A stretch of 64,000 bases of DNA from Blumeriella jaapii (GCA_009599575.1 VWND01000002.1:372001-436000); one strand, 5' to 3'. Numbered from the stretch's first letter, positions 32,684 through 45,496 are shown. The notes: generated by a model not told the origin, from the letters alone. A program made the numbers and translations.

Positions 32684-35600
32684 CTTGACGAGATGGGGTG
32701 GACCTGGAAGAGAATCGAGATGGAGACTGATTGATGATGATGATTCGTGACGATGATTGAGAGAGAGATTGGGAGGGAGGGAGAAGAAGAGGACGTAGGT
32801 AGTGAGGGAGGTGGAAGTTGAAGTACAGCAGTTGGGGTTGTGGTGGTGGTGGTGGTGGTAAGGAGGAGCGACGGGAAGGGAGGGAAGGGGAAGGGAGAGA
32901 AAGAGGAAGAGGAAAAGAAGGAAAGAGGAAATGATGGCGCTAAGGGAGAAAGCGAGCTAAGGAAAGGCGCTAGTGCTCCGACGCTGGAAGGAGGAGGACG
33001 ACGATGCACCACGACAACAACAACAACAACAACGACTACGACTACGACCGCGACCACGACCACGACCACGCTCCACGTCAAACTATCGGTCTGCCTACGC
33101 ATGGATGAAAGTGCTGGTTCGGAGCGTCTCGTTGCTCCTCTCTCCTCCGCGAGGGAGCAAGAAGGAAGAAACCTCCTCCCCAGTATGCTCACCTCCTCCA
33201 TCACCTCTACTACTGCACTACTGCCCCATGATACTGTATGTACCAGACCCTAGCCTGCCTGCCTGGCTACTGCTCTGCCAACGTGCCCTTCTCCACCGTG
33301 CAGTCCCGACAGCACTTCTTCTCCCTTTCGGGTGTGTTGTTCGACTGGCTCGCTAACCCGAAAGGTAGAACCTTGGACGATGCATCAGACCGTGACACTA
33401 CACCTGCATGTACAGTACAGTACATACTGTACTGTATCTACACAGATGTACAAGGTCCCGGCAGTCTATCGTCCCTGGATGCAGCAGAGACCAGCCGCAT
33501 AGTCCACAATCACATCTCAGGGGCCGCTTTTCTAGCTTCCCCAGCCACAGACCATATTTCGGGACGAGCGTCAGCTGGCTTCAAAGCTTGACCTTGAACG
33601 CTCTTCACCACGGATTGATTCATCTGCTTTCCGGTACAGTATCATGATTCATGAATCACCACCATTGAACCGATTGATCCCCTCAGTACCCTTCCGTCCC
33701 ACAAGTCTACATCTGGCGAAGTTGGCCCGGTTCAAAAAAAACCTCCATCGTCGTCCCGCGAGAACGTTGCGTGCCATTGGACAACGCCGAACATGGATTA
33801 TTTTCTTGGTGGGAGCGATCCTGACATCACAACAGATCCCCGACCGACATCCTGATCTCACTTCCCCGCCAACTGTTGCTATTGTCCGAAGCGATACCAC
33901 AAGTCCCCCGCAGCGTGACTTCGATTCTCTGTTTACCCAGGCCCGGGCTAGGCTCTCGGAAGGCCGGCCCGACTTCTCTGATCATGTAACCTGGCGCACT
34001 GCCCACCAATTCTCACGCGCCATCACTTGGGCTCTTTCCGCCGGCCTCTCAGCCCCTTCAACAGCAACTACAGTAGGTGTGAGCTTCGCTGGGAGCGCCG
34101 AGGCGGACGGTGGTTGTCACCGCCTGTACCAGATTCCGGTTCTGAGCTGTGACGTCTCCTGCAGCTCTGCTCTCTGTAGGGGTGCGAGTGCTTGTGCTTT
34201 TGCGTTTGGACAGCCCCTGTGGCTTTGTTACCATTGGCCGGGAACACTCAAACTCTGGACCGAGCTTTGCCATGAACGGCTTGGTTGACAATCCAAAGCT
34301 TGGCTTCTAGCTTCTCTTGTGCTTCTCCAGCCATTGCAAAGCAAGGCTAATCAGGGATGCCTTGTCGCCAGCAAGCGAGCAGCCATGTTGAGCTGAACGT
34401 CAACGCCAACCAACGCCTCCACGATTTACTGTGTACAGGTGTGCAGCTGTCCAGGTGCACAAGTGGACAAGGGTTCATCGTGGGGTCAACGCTCGCCGAA
34501 TAACGATACTGGGTCCCGTTCCCGAAAGCTCGTGTTCATAGCTCATAGCTCATTCATCTGTCAATAACCCTCTTCTGAGCCCTGACTTGAATACTGCAAA
34601 CTGCAAACCTTAATTGACCGCACCAGGTGAAAGGAAGGAGAGACTTTTTGAATCAGTCCTCTCTCGCTACTCCCCAGCCGCCCGAGATCGACACCGCCAG
34701 TGAAATTAAAGTGCTCACAATCTCATGCAGCGCACCGTCTTGCGACTGGTTCTGCGAATCACTTCGCTCGGTGCTGGCGGGAGGACAAGTTGTGGCTGGA
34801 GAGAAGACCTTCGCGTCGTGTCACCTCGACACGGTTCGCGATTCGCGAGCCACCAATTTCATAGATCGCAGAATGATAGATACAATCTCATCTCCTGCCT
34901 TATGCTCGGATCAACATGGCCCGCCCTGACGTTGGCGTGGAAGCGAGAAGAAGAGACACAACCATGACTTCCAAGTTGTTTCCGTGCTGCACCTTTCCGC
35001 GAGCAATTTCTTTAGCGGATGCGTGCGTGGGCACGTTCCTTTCTCGTGTCTTGGTTGTGAGTTGCAAGTTGCAAATCACCTGTAGTTGTGATCGTACGGC
35101 AGGCCTGGTGGTGGCCAGATCACGATGTGGAGGATTTTACTGACCTTCCTGGTGGGAACCTCTGTAGTTAGGATCTCGTCGCATTGATGATATAGCTCCG
35201 TCTATTCCCTAGTGTCTTATCCCTCCAAATCTCTTTTGACATTATCTTCAATGCTCTAGCATGTCGCCTCTGGGCTTCGAGTCCACCGCTTCCAGATTGA
35301 TTCAGCCACGGATGAAGCCATGCTATTCCACGTGCCTCGACCCCTTGTGCAAGAATCGATCAACATCCATCTGAAAGTCTCAAGTTCTGATGCTCCTGTG
35401 AGCAGATGCTGGCTCCAATCTCTCCGCCAACGTAGCAGCCCGAACCATCCTGGCACTGGCACACGGATCTGCGAACCATCAGCTCGGTCGGCGGGCGGGC
35501 TCCATCTTCTTTCTGGCTTACAGCCAAAAGCCACCAACCCTTTTTCCTTTTGCCCGTTGTTGGTTTCAGTATAGCGCTAAGAGGTGCGTTCGCTTCACAG

Positions 35601-37549
35601 CGATCGCATCCTGTGGCGTCGCAAACCTCAAGCGTCCGGGCTCCAGCTGTGCCAGTGACTGTGACGGCGTCGGTTCAGCTGTCACCTTCCTGCCTTTTGA
35701 TGATAAGTTGCGTCGGCACGCGCCGGTCGTGCTTGGGACCGGAGCCGGTGCTGTCGGGTTTTTCGATGGCGTTTGTACCGAACTGGCGGGGCGGATCCAG
35801 AATTTCAGATCCAAATATGTCTCTTGTAAGATGTGAGATCTGCTTTTTGAGCGCTATTTCTATTGAAACAGGCTACAACAATACATGCAGGTATGATCAA
35901 ATAGTGTGATGTTTAGTCGACGAACAATTGATTCTATCTGTCTATCTGTATGTATTCTACTAATCTGGTGGTTGTTACTTTGAGGGTCCCTGGTGTGCCA
36001 AACCTGTTGTTACGTAGTATTAATTATAAAATGCTAATTGGAAAGGGTTTAGTTAAGTTACGCTGAATGCAGTTGGATAAGCTATGCTAACGTCAAACTG
36101 AGCAACTGGGCTTTCTTTCGTCGGAAACAGAAATCGTTATGCCTGTCTGCCTGTTCTACAATCATGGGAAGACGCGTAATTCTTGCCATTTTCCTGGATT
36201 CTAATCACTGGAAGTCGGCCTTTCTTTTTCTTTTCCGACTGATTATCCTTTCTCTTGCTCCTTTCCACTTTTCCTTTTGTGGACGGGAGGCAAGAGAAGC
36301 GTTCAAACCATGCAAGTTCATTTATCCTCGGAGCCTGTCATATTCGGAACATCAAATCATGATATCAAGTCTCGAAATAAGCTTTCACCAAATGGGTCAT
36401 TAAAGACTTGTGTTATGTAATGCGATGCTTTATATCATAAGCCTGGTATGTACTGTACTGTACTGTACTGTACCTGCCTACTGCTTGCCTGCCTTTCTTT
36501 CTTGGGGATAAACACCAAACAAGCGAGCATTTCAAAATGGAAATAAAAGAAGGGAAAAATAAAGGTTAAAATTAAATCAGAGGAGAAAAGTGGAAAAAAA
36601 CAAAGGAAAAAAAGAAGGGAGAAAAGAGCAAGAAAAAAAACTGCTTAGGCGGAGTGATCCAAAGGCAATACGTATTCATGCTTATATCCATACTATTCTT
36701 ATTTATTACGATTATCAGAGGCCTTTCTTTTGCTTGTTCCTCACAGAATATGAAATAAATGCACAAAGCAATTGTTGCCATCCGGCCTATTGCCTGTATC
36801 TCAGAGTGCCGCATATCAGTCAGGCTATCTGTTATATGTGCTGGTTTGCTCGCTTGTTTCTCTCCCTTCCCAATTCACCGCGTTTTGACAAATCTAGAAA
36901 TATACACGCGTGTTCTTTTAACCAGTGTTTACTCGCTCAGTCATTTTACTATCTGAGATCAGTATTCAATCGACAATCAGCAAGCAAGCACGCACCCTCA
37001 CCCCCCCCCCCCCCAGCTTCTCTTTCTCTGAATTGCGTATCATGTCATACCGTATATTATATCATCTTTTACATTTCTTTCTTTTAGATTTCTTCACCGC
37101 CTCCACATCCCAGATCCATTAATTCCATATAAAGCACAACTTTCTCCCATCTCTCTTCACCCCCCCCCCCCCCCCCCCCCTCCCCCATTCCATTTCCAGT
37201 CGCGGATTCTCCCATATGCAGGTGGAAATGCCACCGTTTGTATTTCGACTTCTCGATCTAACGCTTTTCCTTTTAATCCCCTCCGTCTTCCTCCCCGGCT
37301 CCTTCTTAATTCCGTCTTTGCCAGCAAGCCAGCAAGCCAATATTAAGACGTGACCTTGCGAACGAACGAACGAATGAGGCTTGGGATTAAGACTGATGTG
37401 AGGTAGACAGACACCTGATCGATCAGAGGAAGAGGGATAGGGACAGAGCAGCGGCAGATAGTCCACAGTGCAGGAAAGCATGAGGGTATTTGATCTCGTC
37501 TTTGGCACCTGATCACGAATTCAATTTTCACATACGCTAAATAGACAAA
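32684..37549. other. Gene-free stretch, 4.9 kb
   Basis: No supported gene. It contains GGT/ACG trinucleotide repeats at 32838-33075, TACTGTAC clusters near 33410-33440 and 36446-36474, and a poly-C run at about 37158-37182. A 214-codon plus-strand frame at 33644-34288 has no recognisable signature and was not accepted. Confidence 0.6.
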
Positions 37550-39545
37550 CTACGTGGACGGTTTCTGTTTCTGCGTCTGCGCCAGGCGTATTCGCAACAC
37601 GACCAGCTTCTCCATCGTCGCGATCCAGCCCTTCACGAACTCCTCCTCCGTGAAGCGCTTCGCCGACTGCCGCGCCCGGAGGCGCATGGACAGCTTGTTG
37701 TCTAGAGACAGCGCGGACTCGAAGGCGGCTGCGAATTCGTCGGACGTGATAGCGTGGAAGCCTGTGTTTAGTTAGCCGAGCTTTCTCACCTAGCAAAACA
37801 AAAAAATAAAGGGGGGGGGGATTATATATTGGGGATTGGAACAAACCTGTCGGTTCCCCATCGATAGGCGTCACGATATCTCCCGTCGGACCGCCGCTGT
37901 CGTGGACGACGGAGATCAGGCCGGCGGCTTGGTACTCGACGACGCCGATGCCAAAGTGCTCGTTCCACATGCCGTTGACGCCGACGCTCGCGCGCCGCAG
38001 CCACTCCAGGATCTCGGGCCAGGAGGCGTCGAGGTGGAACTCGACGCTGTCCTTGATCTGGAGCTCGTTGGCGAGCAGCCGCAGCTCGTACACTCGCTTC
38101 GAGTCCGAGTCGTCGCGCACGCTGCCGACCAGGACCAGCTTCGCGTCCCGCGTGGCCGGCGTCTTGGTGGCGACGAACTTCGCAAAGGCCTCCACGATGA
38201 GGTGGTGGTTCTTCTCTGGCCGAAACTGCGCGATGTACAGCAGCACGTTTTCCCGCTTCGCTTCGCTAGCTGGGGATACCTCAACCTCCTTCTCTAGTTC
38301 CTCGACGGCGACCGGTGGGTAGAGGACTGTAGGCTGGGACTTGCGGTACCGCTTGCGCCAGGCGCCCCAGAGCGAGTTGATGTGCGCCAGGGTCCAGCTG
38401 GAATTCGTCACCACCTCGTCGATGGACGTGCCCACTACCGAGTACAGCTTCGCGAAAAGCTCCCAGTATAGCTTCTTCAAACGTCCAGTCGTTCCTTGGC
38501 CCTTGCCGGCGTTCACACCTTGCGTGCCTGTCGCGGATGTGGGATCGAGAGAGCTGAGCATGTCGGTCGAGATGGTAGGGTAGTGCACGTATGCGCCTGT
38601 CGGCACGTTTGGGAAGAGGATCTTGCTAAAGGCGAGCGCGAATGCGTAGCCCATCGTGTCCACGAATATGTCTGGAGGCAGGAGGGAGAAAGCATCCCAG
38701 GCGAGGACGACAGAGCCAATCGATTGGCCGAGGAGGGTGAAGTTCGGCCACGAGGAGGCCAACACCCAGGAGCGGGTGGTGAGGTAGAGGAAGGTGACTG
38801 TGGGCGGGTGGAGAGCGATGTTGAAGCGGTTCTGCAAGGTCAGCCTTGTGTTGACTTCGAAGCGAGGAAGATAGATCGATGTACCTTGACCCGAGCAATG
38901 ATCGCAGCTTTGTCTACGTCGTGGTCGCCAGTATAGACCACACACTTGGCTCTCGGCCAGCGTTTCGTAGCTCTGATCGCAGCCCAAAGGACGCGTTCAC
39001 CTCCACCACCAGCATTACTGCCTCCCATCAGTACAGGCCCCGATTACCCATGACCGCACCAGCACCAGCACCAGGACGTACCAAAACGGGTGGAAGAAGC
39101 CGACGATCCCGTCCCATTCAGCATCTCCAGCCTTCTGTCCATTCCGCGCCGTTCCAACGGAGTAGGCGTCGACCGTCTCCCACTCGTCGCTGTCTCTCCT
39201 GCTCTCGGTCTTCTCAGCCTTCTCTTCCCACGCTCTCTGGTCCTTCTCGACCATGTCCAATATGTGCCCTCTCCTGCCGGCCGTCTTCTTCTGCAAGTGG
39301 CCTCCCACGAGACCTCCGACCCAGTACACCAGCTTCGGCCCCGCGAGCAGCGCCAACAGCGGCAGGAAGCCCAGCATGGACATGGCGAGTATGCTCTGGC
39401 CAGGCGTAGCGGCGAGCTTGGGTTGCGCAGACCGGTCTGGCGCACTCCATGATCCTGCCATGCTGAGGTCGTCGAGCGAGCGAGCGTTGGATAGCGAGAG
39501 GAGAGGCAGTGCGAGGAGAAGAGAGATGGTCTTGCAAGTCAACAT
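37550..39545 (-). CDS. ALG11: GDP-Man:Man3GlcNAc2-PP-dolichol alpha-1,2-mannosyltransferase
   Basis: ER-membrane mannosyltransferase that adds the fourth and fifth mannoses to the cytosolic dolichol-linked oligosaccharide. Four exons, 39545-39082, 39017-38885, 38831-37847 and 37761-37550, join in frame to 597 residues. The N-terminus is hydrophobic (residues 1-20 and about 50-80), giving membrane anchoring. Family motifs: [17 protein letters not shown] across the first splice, [56 protein letters not shown] and, in the GT-B C-terminal half, [15 protein letters not shown] and [19 protein letters not shown] with the Glu pair typical of GT4 enzymes. The last exon follows EPTG with FHAITSDEF. Divergent from the COX18-like gene, start codons about 260 bp apart. 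Confidence 0.95.
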
Positions 39546-39807
39546 TTGCGAAGCTCGAAGGGGACGCGAAGTCCATGTGGGGTCGGTCAGCAGCCGCGGA
39601 TCAGCCGGTGGGGCTTGCGCGTGAAGTCGATTTATTTACTTCCACATACGATTCTCGGCTCCGGGAGATTTCTTCCCTCTTCACTCTTCACTCTCCACTC
39701 TCCACGACTCCCAGCTCACCACCAGGACTCAGCATCAAGCGCAAGCATACATCCCGATCTAAGACCACAATCCGTCGAGCCAGTGGCAGGCGCCCAGAAC
39801 CGCGGAC
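39546..39807. promoter_or_regulatory. Shared ALG11/COX18 divergent promoter region
   Basis: 262 bp between the two start codons must carry both promoters. The COX18 frame stays open back to 39546, but that part is regarded as noncoding. Confidence 0.6.
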
Positions 39808-40847
39808 ATGTCTCTTCTCCATCGAACGAAGCTCTCGCGCCCACTCACCCTCCAGCACCTCCTGCTTCTCCCCTCGAGCCTCCGCTCACGAGCCTTCCAC
39901 GCTCGCCCCGACCTCAGAGTGTCTACCTTACGGCAATCAACGATTCGCAGACAGCCCTCCAAGGGATTCACTCCCTCACTGGTCTCCCATGGGCCTACAG
40001 CATCCCCCTCTTCGCCGTCCTCCTGCGCTGCACCGTCATTCTCCCCATCGCCATCTACCAGCGACGCGCGAACATGAGACAAGTCTACCTGACTCCGCTG
40101 GTCCAATCGTGGCGGAATACGCTGCAGCACGAGGCGATGCGAGAGGTGGGACACCTAGGTCCCGACGCCGCACAGCGGACACTGATGAAGAAGCTTCGAG
40201 CGAAGACGCGCGAGATCTACAAACGGAATAGGTGTCAGAGGTGGAAGAACTACCTGGTGTTTGCGCAGCTGCCGATATTCCTGTGTGTGACGGAAGCACT
40301 GCGGAAGATGTGCGGGTCGCGAGAAGGCTTGCTGGGCATGTTAATGGGGCGCGGCAACAACGTCGTGGAAACGGGCGATGGGCCGGCCACGCAAGCCCTC
40401 GGCATTCCGGTGGAGATGTCTATGGCGACGGAGGGCATGCTCTGGTTCCCGAACCTGCTCGTGGCCGACCCGGAGCTGATGCTGCCGTTTGTCCTGTCGG
40501 CGACCATGCTCCTCCATGCCGTGGGCCTGCGGGATCCGACGTCGATTTGGGGGAAACGGTTCAAGCGGTCTTTGGGCGTTGTGTGTCTGGCCGTTGGACC
40601 GCTGACGATCAATGTGCCGAGCGCGCTGTTGCTGTACTGGATCAGCAGCAGTGGGTCGGCGTTCCTGCAAGCCGTGGCTTTAAATAAGCTTATGCCCATC
40701 CCGACGCCCGTTGCGCCTTGCAAATTCACATTGCCTTCGGCGAAATCGGTGGGTGTTCAGATGCCTGCGTTGAAACTTAGAGCCAGAGATGCCAGGGGAG
40801 AGACGAGGAGGATGTCGAATCCGCTCAAATTTGGCCTGAAGAAGTGA
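39808..40847 (+). CDS. COX18: Oxa1/YidC-family mitochondrial insertase, COX18-like
   Basis: Inner-membrane insertase that exports the Cox2 C-terminal domain in mitochondria. The mature part (from about 39925) contains the family blocks ALQGIHSLTGLPWAYSIP, LLRCTVILPIAIYQRR, NRCQRWKNYLVFAQLPIFLC, MLWFPNLLVADPELMLP and a last segment INVPSALLLYWISSSGSAF, with four to five hydrophobic helices and a basic C-terminus. There is no plausible ATG in this frame. The first 30-odd codons from ATG 39808, MSLLHRTKLSRPLTLQ and on to RAFHARP, look like a matrix presequence but are in another frame, offset by one base. The switch falls near the CCCC run at 39903-39906, so a one-base assembly error or real mutation is likely. 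No GT dinucleotide exists between 39811 and 39918, so an intron does not explain it. Confidence 0.85.
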
Positions 40848-42356
40848 GCGTGGCCAGTGTCTTCTCCATAGGAGAAGAGCCAGGCCTCGGGCTGCGACGC
40901 CGTTGTACTGTAATATATCTGTAGACATTGTACCAAGGCTTGTAATTTACGACCAAAGCTTCTTCCTCGCGACGCTCGCTGAAAAGCCGTCGATCTCGGA
41001 TAGTCGATTCCCATATCACGGCACGCTCCTTTCAAATCCATTAAGCGCCAACTGTGAGCCCCTATACAGAAGAACTAAAAAATGTCAACTTCCAGAGCTG
41101 CTCATGAATTCGTGAGACTTATAAGCAATGGACTCCTAGGTAGCGAGACCGGCTAGCAAATCACGTGGACACCTGCTTGTTGACAAACGTCCGAATTGGG
41201 CAATATCACATCCGCAAAAGCTTGGAGCTAGTTGTTATCTACACAGCATGCACTTTTTGTTTTTATTGGTGGATCCTTTTTTAAGTGTTGTTCTATGTGC
41301 GTGCTATAGATGCAAAAAGGACTTGGTCGGGTATGTCTGCAACCATCGCGTTGCTCGTGAGTGAACAAACACGGGTGTGTTGAAAAAGTAACCCCCCCCC
41401 GGGCCTAGAAAAGAGCGAAAACATGAAAAAGTGGGAAGAAGAGAAGAACAGAAGGAGGAAGAGGAAGAGGAAGAAGAAGAAGAAGAAGAAGAAGAAGAAG
41501 AAGAAAGAAGAAGAACGAAGAAGAACTAGAAGAAGAAGAAGAAGAGAACGAAGATAGAAGAAGAAGAAGAAGAAGAAAGAACTGAGAAAGAAGAAGAAGA
41601 AGAAGAAAGAAGAACAAGAAGAAGAGAAGAAGAAGAAGAAGAAGAAGAAAGAAGAAGAAGAGAAGAAGAGAAGAAGAAGAAGAAGAAGAAGATAAAGAAG
41701 AAGAAGAGAAGATTCCGAAGAAGAAGAAGAAGAAGAAGAAGAAGAAAGAGAAGAAGACTCATCACTTTCCTCCTCCCGCCTCTCCCTCCTCCTCCTCCCT
41801 AAGCATAATTTTTCCTCCTCCTCCTCCTCCTCCTCCTCATCCTAAGAAACCTCCTCCTACGAAGAAGAGAAGAAGAAGAAGAAGAAGAAGAGCAAGAACT
41901 CTGCTATTTCCAACCACAAGTTGTCCCTTGAAAACTCTTTGAACAAAGGAAAGGATTTCAACCAGATTAGCTCATAACCCGGTGTTACCCAGGTGCCCCC
42001 TACCAGCACCTTGCGGCTCTGGTGGTGATAGCATGGAACTTGCTGCTCTGCTCTGATCCATATGGGTGCAATGAGTTTTTCCGAGTGCGAGGAGGAAGGG
42101 TACAAAAATCACATCACTCACTTTCGCCCCGGGTTCCCCAAAAACCACAGCAAAATGATTAGTGCTTGCCTATGCTGGATCCGTGGGTACAGTCTGACAG
42201 CCATAGTGCCCTTTCCGATCCTTGTTTGAACTGTCAAGTCTACTTATGCATCATCTACCGCATTGCACACACACGCAATGTCCCCAAGCTCGACGAATGC
42301 CGTGCCTAAACACTTACCTACCTTAACAAGCACGCATCTCCCCGTCAAAACACAAT
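40848..42356. other. Convergent intergenic region COX18-GGT
   Basis: Apart from the GAA tract listed separately, AATCACGTGGAC at about 41159-41170 and a short poly-C at 41392-41400, nothing is seen. It lies between the 3' ends of two genes. Confidence 0.65.
41458..41890 (+). repeat. Long (GAA)n polypurine tract with CTC-rich break
   Basis: About 300 bp of GAA/AAGA units (41458-41757), then a CTCCTC-rich part, then GAA again to 41890. All purines are on the plus strand except the middle part. Confidence 0.92.
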
Positions 42357-44678
42357 CTACACAGCCAATCCGCCACTGTTCAGCTGTCTCGGCTCGCTCG
42401 CCGCCTCCAGCGTCCCGTTCCACAGCCTGCGCACGCCCTGCACCGACGACAAGCCGTTCGGCACCGACGTCACGTTGTGGCCCCTCTGCTGCAGACTCCG
42501 CGCCGTCTCGCGGTCGAAGCCCGGCTCGAAGGTCGTCACGGCCGGCATCAGCTGGTCGTGCAGGCGCGGCGCGGCGAGCGCCTGCGGCAGCGTCATGTTG
42601 TGCTCGAGGACGTGCCAGAGGGCGAGCACGGTCGAGGTGATGACTTGGTGGAGAGTCAGCCTTGCTTGTTCAGGTCCCGCGCAGATTTCGGGATCAGGGT
42701 TCTTCTGGTGGAATCACCGGATGTTCATGGGTGGGTACGTACTTCGGGAGCCGCCGGCGCTGCCGATGGAGATGTAGAGGGTGTTGTTGGGGTGGGTGAC
42801 GATGATGGGGCTGATGGAGGAGAGGGGCCGTTTGAAGGGGCGGATGTAGTTGATGGGGGAGGGCACGAAGCCGAAGGCGTTGGGGATGCCGGGGATGGAG
42901 AAGTCGTTCATCTCGTTGTTCATGATGACGCCTGTCTTGTCGTCAGTACACGGAAGCACAGCGTTGATTGATGTCGAGACCAGCAATCAGCGAGGAGCTG
43001 CCGGGCACGAGGTGGCATACCAGTCTCGGGCACGACCAGCTGCGATCCAAAGAGCAGGTTCACGGTCGACGTGAGGGTAACCGTCATCCCAGACTGGTCG
43101 ACCGTGACGATGTGGCTGGTCCCGTGGTTTTCGGGCCCTTCGTACGCCGCTGCTCCATCGTCTTTCAACCTATACTCCGTGACGTTCTTCGTGCGGTTGT
43201 CGTCAATCAGACCTCGGATCTTCTCCGCGGTTTCCGGCCTCAGCATGTCCGCTTCGAAGTCGGTCATGTAGTTGAAGAAGTCGGGGTCCCCGAGATCGCC
43301 CCGAGCAGCGTAAGAGAAGCGCATGGCTTCGTTGATGCGGTGCGTGTTTAAATCTAGGTCGGCGAGAGAGGACTGCGAGTAACCCTCCATGATCTTGAGG
43401 ATGCTGAGGGCGACGGAGCCGCCGCTGGGAACGCCACAGGAGGTCAGGTTGTAACCTTTGTAGGTGATGCTGATCGGGTCCCGGATCGAGACGGTATATG
43501 ATGAGAGGTCTTCGAGGGTCATGGTGCCATTTGCTGCACGGAGGGCGTTGATGGTGTGGTGGCCTAGGAGGTCAGTAGAGTGCTGGCACAAAGAGGCAGC
43601 GGACTTGCCGATTTCTCCTTCGTAGAAGGCGTCCGCACCGTGCTCAGCTATTGTCTCCAGAGTTCTTGAAGGGTTAGGAATCTGACATCTGGAGGGGCAC
43701 CGGGTTTCTTACTTCGCGTATCTCTTTCTCGTCAAAATATCACCAAGGCCAAGAAGTGTTCCTTTACACACACATTAGTTGCTGTTTTTGATAGAACCTT
43801 GGCTGGCATGCCATTTGGAGCAAAGTCAATAGCCCACTGAGGGTCGTCCGTCAAGAAGGTGTTTCCGTTTTCACTGGCCTTGGTCATATACCGAACTAGG
43901 TCCTCCGTTACTGTGCAAAGCATCAGTTCAGAAAGTCCGGTAACGCACATATCAATTACCTGGAAATCCATGCCGGGCCACATGAACCGCGGGATGGCAT
44001 ACTGCCTTCCACGGTAATACCTTGCTACAATCAACGACATGCTTTGTCTTGGGTGATGGACTCGCTTACCCCGTATTTGTTGTGCAGGTACTCTAATCCT
44101 CGTAGATCTCCAGGCACACCACTTGCCAGCCCGCTTAGAACACTTGCTGCCGGGTTGTCTTTGTAAATGTCTGTAGAAGCCGCTGCGGGAGCAGTCTCTC
44201 GGAAGTCTGTAGTCACTTAGTAAATTCCACTTGTGAGAGGTGGCAATTGACGATTTACCTATCGACTCAAATTTCCCATCGGAGCCGCTACCACGCACAA
44301 GCATGAAACCGCCGCCACCGATGCCGCTATGTTGCATTCCTATCACTCCCACACACAGCGTCGTCCCAACGAGAGCGTCTGCTGCATTTCCCTGTCACGT
44401 GATCAGCCCTGATGCTACATGTCGCCCACAGTTCAGAGATTCTTTCCAGCGCGTACTCCTCTCTCCAACAGCCCGATGCCGATTTCACTGCATATCCTGC
44501 TCTCGCTCGATACGGCGCCTAAGCTGTCCTCGACTGTCACGGGATGGGACAAGGTAGCTTGACTGAGAAGCAGGGCAGCGAAAAAATATGTGGAGACGGT
44601 CCCGATTGTCTTTGATAAGGACGCTATGAAATGCTTAGACGAGCAATATAGAATAGGTGGAAGGACGGACATACCCAT
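42357..44678 (-). CDS. Gamma-glutamyltransferase (glutathione hydrolase)
   Basis: Secreted or vacuolar Ntn-hydrolase that cleaves gamma-glutamyl bonds, chiefly of glutathione. Eleven exons join in frame to 574 residues: 44678-44675, 44623-44457, 44391-44259, 44206-44070, 44020-43960, 43910-43812, 43761-43713, 43664-43609, 43563-43021, 42931-42743, 42643-42357. The start MASLSKTIGTVSTYFFAALLL is a signal peptide split after four nucleotides of coding sequence. Family blocks: ERGGNAADALVG, QHSGIGGGGFMLV, DFRETAPAAAS, SGVPGDLRGLEYLH, WAIDFAPNG-TLLGLGD, GVPSGGSVALSILKIMEGY, and NHGTSHIVTVD with the autocatalytic nucleophile Thr384 at the start of the small subunit; then GSAGGSR. Two introns (43811-43762 and 43608-43564) appear to have GC donors. 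TCACGTGA lies in the second intron. Divergent from the nitrilase gene. Confidence 0.93.
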
Positions 44679-45496
44679 AGACGGTGATGCTGCACATGGA
44701 CGGTGCTGTACAACGCAGTAAACGCTTCCTGTCACCTTCTATGCACCAGTAGTGGGACCGTGGCAAGCGTGGTATGATGTTGGAAGTTCAGCCAGAAGTA
44801 CAGTGCAGTTGTTGATCCGTCGGTAGTATGATATGCAAACAATACGTCTGAGTTCCGAATATAAAATATTTCTCTCAAGGCATCTCATCAAAAGGATAGG
44901 CGAGGGTTGCATACTCGTTCAGAAAGAAAACTTCAAGAGACTCGATGATCTTCAAGAAAAGTGGGGGGGAGAGCGCCACCTCGAGAACGACCCGGGCATC
45001 AACCAATTCCTTCGTTTTTGACCTCGACCTTTCGAGTTGGAGTATCGCGAAACAACTTCCAGATGCGTTCTACTGAGATTACCTTTCCAATGAACGGAAG
45101 AGGAATAAAGTTAACAAGACTCGAAGAAGGCAAGTGAGCGAAAGGAGTAATCATCGGCGTGCTTAGTCTTTGTCCCCCTCAGGCTAGCCGGCAATTAGCC
45201 GAAGATTAGTCAACAAAGCAAACTACAGTATAGTACTGTACATAACTTTGACCCAATAAGGTAGGTTGTAAATAACTAGCCTGTATCACGTGAGCCTTAA
45301 CTTCCAGCTCTCTGAGTCATTTATGCACTATCTTCCATTGGATGTCATTCTTCTTGTGATTGTATCGGTTTCTGGTTTGAAGATCGTTGTCACGGAGAAT
45401 TAATTGACTTTCTGACTGCCTCGAGCCCTACCCGCAATATAAGTATTGTCCAACCCCATCGATCCATCCTCTGCATGCCCTCATAAAGCTTCAGAT
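44679..45496. promoter_or_regulatory. Shared GGT/nitrilase divergent upstream region
   Basis: 818 bp between the two start codons. It contains TCACGTGA at 45286-45293, about 200 bp before the nitrilase ATG, and a TACAGTATAGTACTGTAC cluster at about 45226-45243. Assignment as promoter is from position only. Confidence 0.5.

Noticed and set aside
33644..34288. 214-codon plus-strand open frame in the 5-kb gap
   Set aside because: No domain, signal peptide, homologous motif or splice support; composition is unlike the accepted genes. It could be a chance frame.
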